Assembly (NCBI GenBank): GCA_000708835.1
Contig: DF237400.1
Span: 1 to 64,000, forward strand
Source: Klebsormidium nitens
Taxonomy: Eukaryota; Streptophyta; Klebsormidiophyceae; Klebsormidiales; Klebsormidiaceae
Length of the DNA stretch: 64,000 nt
Direction of reading: 5' to 3'
Part shown: one piece after another, positions 59,701-64,000 of the stretch
Layout of the letters: every line of letters starts with the position of its first letter
Position numbering within the stretch: the stretch's first letter is position 1
Made by a program: the position numbers and the translations under genes
The notes under the pieces: generated by a model
What the model saw: the letters and a program-made list of their open reading frames with translations, nothing else
Database searches by the model: none
What the model was told of the DNA's origin: nothing

Positions 59701-59730
59701 TGGTGAAAATCTCACATGGGCCTCGAACAT
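31125..59730 (-). CDS. VPS13: VPS13 bridge-like lipid transfer protein, plant VPS13M type
   Basis: Fifty exons span 28.6 kb; coordinates are given in the segment entries. All join in phase to about 4,592 residues. Order of parts: N-terminal chorein domain starting MFEAHVLHMLQRYLGEYVRG, extended beta-groove segments, an inserted PH domain, more groove, the Vps62/DUF946 repeats that correspond to the adaptor-binding (VAB) region, a C2-like domain, a DysF domain, the SHR-BD/APT1 region, the VPS13 C-terminal region with PH-like end, a Gly/Ala-rich segment, and a terminal Vps62 module. The order matches Arabidopsis VPS13M1 (At4g17140) and VPS13M2 (At1g48090). The terminal Vps62 module is as in M2. 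Proteins of this family form a hydrophobic channel that moves bulk glycerolipids between membranes at contact sites. One intron has a GC donor. The start is the first ATG giving the canonical N-terminus. It is divergent from TIC100. Confidence 0.96.
32955..33170 (-). other. VPS13: VPS13 exon 46: Gly/Ala-rich hydrophobic segment
   Basis: This exon of 72 codons (residues ~4299-4370) begins with a basic stretch (NSQRRTARKPYAG) and then reads TGAVSGAALGLLAGPAAPIA followed by VPIMATFGALVGGAGQ. Glycines repeat at three- to four-residue spacing, as in glycine-zipper membrane hairpins. Both splice sites are GT-AG and in phase. It sits between the PH-like end and the terminal Vps62 module. A membrane role is inference from composition. 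Confidence 0.75.
33474..37687 (-). other. VPS13: VPS13 exons 38-45: C-terminal region and PH-like end
   Basis: Exons 37687-37380, 37069-36826, 36596-36413, 36056-35790, 35338-35117, 34797-34438, 34266-34108, 33785-33474; residues ~3614-4298. Landmarks: LENRSLVLPIRFRQKG, LGISIVDHSPEELLFLAMHG, LQIDNQLALTPMPV, LLAPAQRPRGILGFWSTLVT, GLFRGVTGILTKPVEGFKAS (the amphipathic ATG2-C-like helices), and FNLPKNRTLIISHRRVLLLQ (the PH-like end). These parts bind the acceptor membrane and scramblase partners in studied VPS13 proteins. Confidence 0.93.
34015..34059. repeat. 18-bp direct repeat in a VPS13 intron
   Basis: CCCAAAAGGGAATCCGAA occurs at 34015-34032 and again at 34042-34059, a 27-bp period, in the intron between exons 44 and 45. 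Each copy contains its own small inverted core (CCCAAAAGGG-like). Confidence 0.8.
38080..41123 (-). other. VPS13: VPS13 exons 33-37: SHR-BD/APT1 region
   Basis: Exons 41123-41009, 40673-40342, 39882-39198, 38818-38564, 38264-38080; residues ~3090-3613. Recognisable strings: PVQDWRLTVAAPLTVSNLLP, EYQIWEKPKRTAPVL, RISVEHDLGETDVAAKRVRL, VPYWLKNEAGVPLSYRLTEV, RLQPHTVFTNRLGQTLYIKQ and RFSVVFRACSAHGPHK. This part corresponds to the SHR-binding/APT1 region of plant VPS13 proteins, which completes the lipid groove. Confidence 0.9.
41380..42086 (-). other. VPS13: VPS13 exons 31-32: dysferlin-type DysF domain
   Basis: The end of exon 31 (42086-41955) and exon 41579-41380 encode residues ~2979-3089. 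The N-terminal half reads FENQRYQPIRGWG, then WPGNFVPGDPSRWSTADGG. The C-terminal half reads PPGWEWSSDWHVD, then DIDGWAYNMDF and ARRRRWIRTR. This is the full DysF pattern (ENQR...GW...P.D...WSD..G / GW.W..DW.VD...DGW.Y..DF / RRRRW.R.R) known from peroxins Pex23/Pex30, TECPR1 and dysferlin. The two halves meet exactly at a phase-0 intron. I do not recall it in Arabidopsis VPS13M1 or M2. Confidence 0.82.
42473..42881 (-). other. VPS13: VPS13 exon 31: C2-like domain
   Basis: Exon 43154-41955 (1,200 nt) encodes residues ~2623-3022. Within it, about residues 2714-2850 read as a C2 fold: FVAVRVSAGWDLPG at the first strands, RTRCVEPGLEVQGRTVVRWD before EVFLFEIPAG, then LELTVLNQAANGGRGEPVGA. Plant VPS13M proteins have a C2 domain here. 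Only some of the usual Ca-binding Asp residues are present, so calcium dependence is doubtful. Boundaries are approximate. Confidence 0.75.
43780..46913 (-). other. VPS13: VPS13 exons 25 (3' part)-30: Vps62/DUF946 (VAB) repeats
   Basis: End of exon 48094-46513, then 46304-46082, 45869-45691, 45248-45014, 44756-44508, 44127-43780; residues ~2077-2622. The repeat unit W(R/L)P...PxGY(a/v)xxG appears at least four times: FWRPRVPPGYAVVGD, WLPVAPQGYVAVGC, IWRPIVPTGYAMLGD and WLPVAPPGYVALGC. Alternate units carry IWRIENAFGTFVAH and FWRVENQAGTFMVR. In yeast Vps13 the corresponding repeated region binds Pro-x-Pro adaptors that choose the target membrane; that role here is inferred. Confidence 0.9.
46914..52387 (-). 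other. VPS13: VPS13 exons 17-25 (5' part): second beta-groove section
   Basis: Exons 52387-51814, 51563-51273, 50990-50745, 50523-50342, 50065-49957, 49540-49397, 49095-48775, 48485-48371, and the first part of 48094-46513; residues ~1024-2076. Landmarks: MRALGGKVELVKRIFDLSIG, LEFFCNRPTVVALTEFGLDV, LGNLRIADLTLPPGHQYSWA, LIFLYRFVQE, MSDKEYHVITACAASNIAEP, RTQKPRLLVSLDFLLAIADF and EFVYDGNGGALYL. An acidic loop (DSDDDGFAD) lies in exon 17. Exon 25, at 1,582 nt, is the longest exon of the gene. Confidence 0.92.
52595..53309 (-). other. VPS13: VPS13 exons 15-16: inserted PH domain
   Basis: Exons 53309-53103 and 52869-52595; residues ~863-1023. The sequence GIGKTVAQWQQRYAVHAGMY opens a pleckstrin-homology fold, and LRFDSADALSAWTSSLNQAI is the closing C-terminal helix with its conserved Trp. 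Plant VPS13M proteins carry a PH domain at this place. Lipid specificity cannot be read from the sequence. An acidic linker (ASDEEDAEPVD) follows. Confidence 0.88.
53757..57824 (-). other. VPS13: VPS13 exons 7-14: first extended beta-groove section
   Basis: Exons 57824-57707, 57492-57391, 56757-56530, 56357-56197, 56005-55852, 55579-55115, 54881-54246, 53978-53757; residues ~168-862. Landmarks shared with plant VPS13M are NVGHPFCAGITLAKLAAVTT, VELERLAVYHNPNS, RRRYIGLYSSS (second R codon spans the exon join), VIMVWRLLAHAQVE, LDIDAPKVAIPV and VPTLGFHFSPARYERLM. The section ends with LQVLTWT, directly before the PH domain. Intron 7 uses a GC donor. Confidence 0.92.
57705..57706 (-). other. VPS13: GC-AG intron donor in VPS13
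   Basis: The exon ending at 57707 (LDRLRK) is followed on the minus strand by GCAAGT instead of GTAAGT. The next exon starts at 57492 after CTCCAG, and the frame continues RK|AVELERLAVYH as in plant homologues. The rest of the donor (AAG|GCAAGT) is a strong match, typical of GC-AG introns. Confidence 0.85.
58017..59730 (-). other. VPS13: VPS13 exons 1-6: chorein domain
   Basis: Exons 59730-59716, 59551-59470, 58952-58849, 58702-58559, 58336-58277, 58111-58017; residues 1 to about 167. The conserved chorein path is visible: RYLGEYVRGLSLEALKISVW, GDVVLKDLQLKAEALNALKL, VPWNRLGKEPVVVLLDRIFI, and LKLSITNVHIRYED. This end caps the groove and in other VPS13 proteins docks at the ER. Exon 1 has only five codons. 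Between the second and third strings lies a charged helical stretch (DDDEEKKREAKRRR) typical of plant forms. Confidence 0.95.
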
Positions 59731-60589
59731 CGTGTAAAAGATTTCAGCCCTCTTGTGATGTCCGCCCAGGGTCAAACATTGGGAAGCTGGGAAGACAACT
59801 ACCACTCAGCCCGTTCAGCATTCTCCCCTTTCTGATCAACTTCTAATGCCCGTAGCTTGCACTAATCAGTCATGTAGCAGCCGGTGCCGCAACCCGCTGC
59901 TCAGACACCAGTTAGAGCTCTCCACCAACTTGTTTGTGCCTCATAAAGCTTGAAAGTTGCATGCACTTGATGAAAGTTGGGATTTCTCGTCTTCTGTGAT
60001 CACTATGAAGTTGTGCGCTGTGCTGCTGCATTTTGCACTGCATGCTGCTGCTAAGCCTTGGTACTGAATGCTGGCCGTCCCTGTCCGGCGGATTCCGGTC
60101 CCACCAACTTCAACTTTAAGTTCCCAGACTGGCCAGCGAACTCGGAATCTGGACCACGGTGAGGGCCTTTGATCGACGGTAGAGAAGCTGCACGCTTTCC
60201 AGGAAGGATGCCACGCTGGCGTGAACCAATACCCTGGCCTCCTTTCCGGCCACGTTGGCAAAAAGCAGCGTGTGAAAAGGCAAATGAAAGCCATGCCAAA
60301 AATCCAGCCCAGGATAAACATGCCTCGTGGTTCAAACTTCAGTCTTCAGTGACTGTGTCGTGCACCCATTCTTGCCAGTTCAGCCCTCTGCCTCTGGCTT
60401 TGCTGCACGGAGAACGAGCTAGGAGATTGGTTGATGGACGTGGTGTGGACGGTGGTGGAATGGCGTAGAGAGTTGCATTGTTATTATGAAGCACGAGGCC
60501 AGAGCTATGAAGCTTATCCCGTTGTAGACAAGGCGTGGGTTATTGCAGAGGGTCTTACCGACGAGGTCTTGTAACCATTTCCGTCAGCG
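59731..60589. promoter_or_regulatory. Divergent promoter region between VPS13 and TIC100
   Basis: These 859 bp separate the start codons of VPS13 (-) and TIC100 (+) and should contain both promoters and leaders. No coding exon is supported; the open frames at 60051-60468 show no conserved sequence. No confident TATA or G-box was noted. Confidence 0.45.
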
Positions 60590-63500
60590 ATGGCGCCGAA
60601 AAAGCCACCCGCAAATGGCAGCCTCCCTGAGCCCAATGCTGGTCTGTCAGCCGATCGCGACGATGCTGAGCGCATCCGTCAGGCAGCGGAAGAAGCGCTG
60701 TGGGTGGAGAGTGCTGAAGAGTGGTTGGAAGAGGTCGATGACATGTACTCAATGGAGGATGAGGAGGATGAGGAAGAGGACGAGGATGCGGAGGCTACTG
60801 CTTCCACCCAGGATCAGATCACTCAGCAGAATCGACCTGACACGCATGAAATGAAGTCTCTGAAGCTGGTGGCGGAGCTGGCGGAGGAGGAGCTCAAGGA
60901 CCCGGAGTCCTTCCCTGTCCTGCACCCCGAATATGGGATAGAAGTTCCCCATGAAGGCGGCCTAGAGTGGAAGTGTGTGTACGGTAGAAAAGGAGCCAAG
61001 TGAGTGATACAGGAGCCAAATTGTGTAGCGCTTTTGCCGGTAACTTCTGGGTTCATCACTTGCTCAATTGCTTCAGCACCCTTTCGAACCGCCTGTGATG
61101 ATTGGTGTTGCTCGTTTGATGAGCATTGCTACGCAAGCTGATGGTGACAAGAGCAATGTGAGAAGGTGTTTGCAAAAGGTAGTAGTGTAATTCTGGTCCG
61201 GTTTGAAGTTGGCGCCAGGTCACGTCGCCCTGCTGGCTGGATGTTGTATTCGTTGATTTGGAGTCAATTTTGACAAGCTTTTAGGCACAGTTGTCCTGCA
61301 ATGAATGCAGAACATGCATCAAATTCGTTCATATCAGCAGGACTCTACCGCGGCTCGTGCCAGCGGAAGCAACATGGATCGTCAAAAGCAAAGCATTCGT
61401 TGCTTTTTCGCAAGGTGGAATAGCCATTACCAGAGTCGTGGGCCATTGCTGCTGCAGCATCCATAAGCGCCACATTGCACTTGTTGTTGATGCAGGTATG
61501 AAGGGACGCTGGATGTATATCGCAGTCAGCAAGTGTTTGGCATGAACCAGCCGGAGGGTGGCCCCCCGGACAGCGATGCCCCCTTGCGAGTGACCAACAA
61601 GAACAGCTCCACCCTGGTATACAACCTGGTGTATCGCGAGTACATCATGGGCAGGGGTGTACATCAAGACCTGCTGGGGGACCAGTGAGTCATGCAGCAC
61701 TTGGGCTCCAACTCCTGCCATGAGCAACTACAGTTGAAAGCAACCAGTGTTTGTCTGCCGTTTGTCAGCTTCCTGCTTGGGACGAGCGTACCATCATAAG
61801 TCAGGAAACCTCCATTTGCAGCGGCGCTGAGGTCGTCTAGCACAAAGCGCCTGCATTGCAGGGGGAATCCGATTCTAAGCATCATCTCACAGCGTTGCCC
61901 TTGACATGACATGGGCAAGTACCAGTTCTTAGATTCTGGCCATGTCCCTGTGGCAGGTATGCCGGTGAGTGGTGGGGCGGCCTCCGGCAGGGCCATGGCA
62001 CTCAGACGTGGATCAATCGGGAGCACATCAAGACGGTGGACGATGAAGACATGTACAAGACGGACGTTGATGATCCGTCCACTGTAGACGCTGCAGACAG
62101 CCTGGACAAGAGTGACAAGTTTTGGGACAAGAGGCACCCCTTTTACACCGGCAAGCGCAGGTTTGCCTACCTGCATGACAAAGACGAGGAGCCGGGCTGG
62201 ATCCGCCCGGAGGATGGGGAGCTGCGCGGCAAGCACGGCGCCTTCCCTGACATCTACCAGTGGACAACGTGAGCCTGCTGACTGACCGCCAGGGGCATCG
62301 CTCTTGCAATGCTGTTTCAACACTTGGCGGAGAGCAGGCAAATGCCCTGCTTCTGCAAAGCTCCTCTGACATCTCTGATGTGCCTCTGCTGTAGCCTTTG
62401 AAGGACACTTGGTAGAGGTTCTGCTTGTCAGCAAAGGCTACCACCATGTGCTCAGGTCTGCAGCTTGAGTCGCCCATAGTTTTTGCGAAGGCTGCTGGCG
62501 TCATTGGCTGTCCCGAAGGCAATCAATTGTCCTTCGTGTGGTCGTCAGCACGTGTGCTCAGTGCGCGCACCTATTCGCTTCTTCTCAGGGCCGACAATCT
62601 GGTGGGGACCTACTCTGGCCAGTGGTATCGGGACACACCTGAGGGTTGCGGGGTTATGGTCTGGAGCGATGGAACCTCCCTTGCGGTAAGGCCCCTCTCT
62701 GTTGGCCATGTGTGATTGCTGCCATCGAGTAGCAATGATTGCATAGAGGTCATGCTATTATCCAACCAGTGGCTGGGCCGTTGCTGTGTAAGACACATAG
62801 CCGTTTTCCTGCACATCACCATGGTGTCACTGTGCAGGGAGAGTGGCGCCGGGGAGCTTACATTGGGAATTTCCCGGTGTGCACTTACCAAGAAGCAGAT
62901 GTGAGTTCTCTGTCTACTCTGCTGTCAATTGCATCAATTGGGAAGCCTGCTTGTTGCCCATCTGGAGTTGCTGGCTTGTTTGCAAGGAAGGTTAAAGTCT
63001 CGCATAACTGCTCTTTTCTTTCAGGATTGAAGCCTCAGCTTTTACTAACATTCCAATTGTGTTGCAGTTTCACATGCGCCTTGCCCAGCTCGCTGCTCAG
63101 AAAGCGAAAATGTTTCAGTACAAGCCCCAAGACAGTAAGGGCCAGCTTTCTTTTCTGTGGTGGATAGCTTCTGTGAGAACCAGTGATTGACGAAGCACTT
63201 TAGTTCGCCTATGTAGACCCCAATCTAAGGGACCAACTCGCAGATTGATGTCTTCAGTGCCCCTCCTGGCAGTCTTCCTGAAAGAGTGTTGATGTGTGGT
63301 TTGTGGGCGATAGCAGGAGGTTTGCGGGGACAAATCGAAGTCACTCTTCCTCACGCCTCATCTCCACTGCATTGCTGCAGCTCCAATGCGGATCATGTGT
63401 GTTTGACCCGTCTGTTCATTGAGCGCTCTGACAAGCCTTTCCCCCTCGCTTTTAAGGCTCTGGGCTGCCATACTTGTGGGCATGACTTGTTCAACAGCCC

Positions 63501-64000
63501 CTGGATTGACCATTGCTGTTGGTGTCTGCAGTGACCGTCGTCCATGAGAAGCCACATCTGTGGCAGCACCCATACTTCTATGACGATGGCGACCAGTGGC
63601 GCGCACCAGGGCCCATACACAAGTTCTACGAGGTAATGCCAGCAAACTAGAAGTTGCCTCACCTTGAAAGGAAGTGGTATCTTTCAAGAATTTGCACCAA
63701 CTCGCGGCAACTTGTTCTCATAGGCCACTGCAATTTACCGGTTAGCAGTTGCATCGGTGAAAACCCACATATATCAAACAGATATGTACTCATGGCTGCT
63801 TCTTTCGTGGCAGGTCCCTCCTGAGTACCGCGCGCGCGTGGAGCGCATGGACGCTGAGCGCGAGGCTTGGCTGGACGGGTGGAAGAACGCGGGGAAGGAG
63901 CACCCTGACTGGCACCAGCAGTGGACGGCGATTGAGGCGGTGGAGCAGCAGCAGCTGGTGCAGGTTAACTTCGGAGAGCCGTCCCCGCTCATGGAGCTCG
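60590..64000 (+). CDS. TIC100: TIC100-like MORN-repeat protein (3' end outside window)
   Basis: Eight exons: 60590-60999, 61496-61684, 61957-62268, 62589-62685, 62838-62900, 63068-63134, 63532-63632, 63814-64000 (cut). They join in phase to the first 475 residues. An acidic low-complexity stretch (SMEDEEDEEEDEDAE) lies near residue 60. MORN-type repeats follow: YEGTLDV, YAGEWWGGLRQGHGTQTW and YSGQWYRDTPEGCGVMVWSD. The strongest match to Arabidopsis TIC100 (EMB1211) is LAAQKAKMFQYKP, then HPYFYDDGDQWRAPGPIHKF and YEVPPEYRARVE. TIC100 is part of the 1-MDa TIC20/TIC56/TIC100/TIC214 complex of the inner chloroplast envelope that takes part in preprotein import. No transit peptide is obvious. The start ATG has a good context (GCGATGG). 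Divergent from VPS13. Confidence 0.88.

Overview
This is nuclear DNA from a green-lineage eukaryote, probably a streptophyte (charophyte) alga of the Klebsormidium kind. The genus is inference. The evidence is a set of intron-rich genes (GT-AG introns, mostly 100-650 bp) for plant-type proteins: the inactive plastid Clp subunit ClpR4, the chloroplast import-complex protein TIC100, a double B-box protein of the BBX18/19 type, a plant-type VPS13 with PH and C2 modules, and proteasome subunit alpha-5. I saw no prokaryotic, viral, rRNA, tRNA or CRISPR features.

Layout from left to right: F-box/LRR/Cys-rich protein (+, 257-4582); uncharacterised coiled-coil protein (-, 5298-7968, perhaps from 8164); intergenic stretch with a telo-box, a direct repeat and a ~270 bp foldback; BBX18/19-like double B-box protein (-, 9310-12182); CLPR4 (+, 13152-16600); ZNRD2/SSSCA1-like zinc-ribbon protein (-, 17760-19125); 20S proteasome alpha-5 (+, 19658-23093); a 1.7 kb non-coding gap; APP1-like phosphatidate phosphatase (-, 24795-29515); a 79-residue UQCC6/brawnin-like microprotein (-, 29959-30554); a 50-exon VPS13 gene filling 31125-59730 (-); and the first eight exons of TIC100 (+, from 60590), cut by the window end.

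Gene models were assembled by hand from splice signals, reading-frame continuity and remembered family conservation. For eight of the ten genes every intron joins in phase, and the exon lengths of each complete one sum to a multiple of three; VPS13 sums to about 4,592 residues. The coiled-coil gene has an unresolved join, and the F-box gene has one weakly supported exon.

Functional themes: plastid biogenesis and proteostasis (ClpR4, TIC100), cytosolic/nuclear protein turnover (alpha-5, F-box protein), light-type transcription regulation (BBX), and membrane lipid handling (VPS13 bridge-like lipid transfer protein and PA phosphatase, neighbours on the same strand). The most interesting material is inside VPS13: a dysferlin-type DysF domain, and a Gly/Ala-rich glycine-zipper-like segment before an extra C-terminal Vps62 module. 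Next come the unusual F-box/zinc architecture and the microprotein gene.
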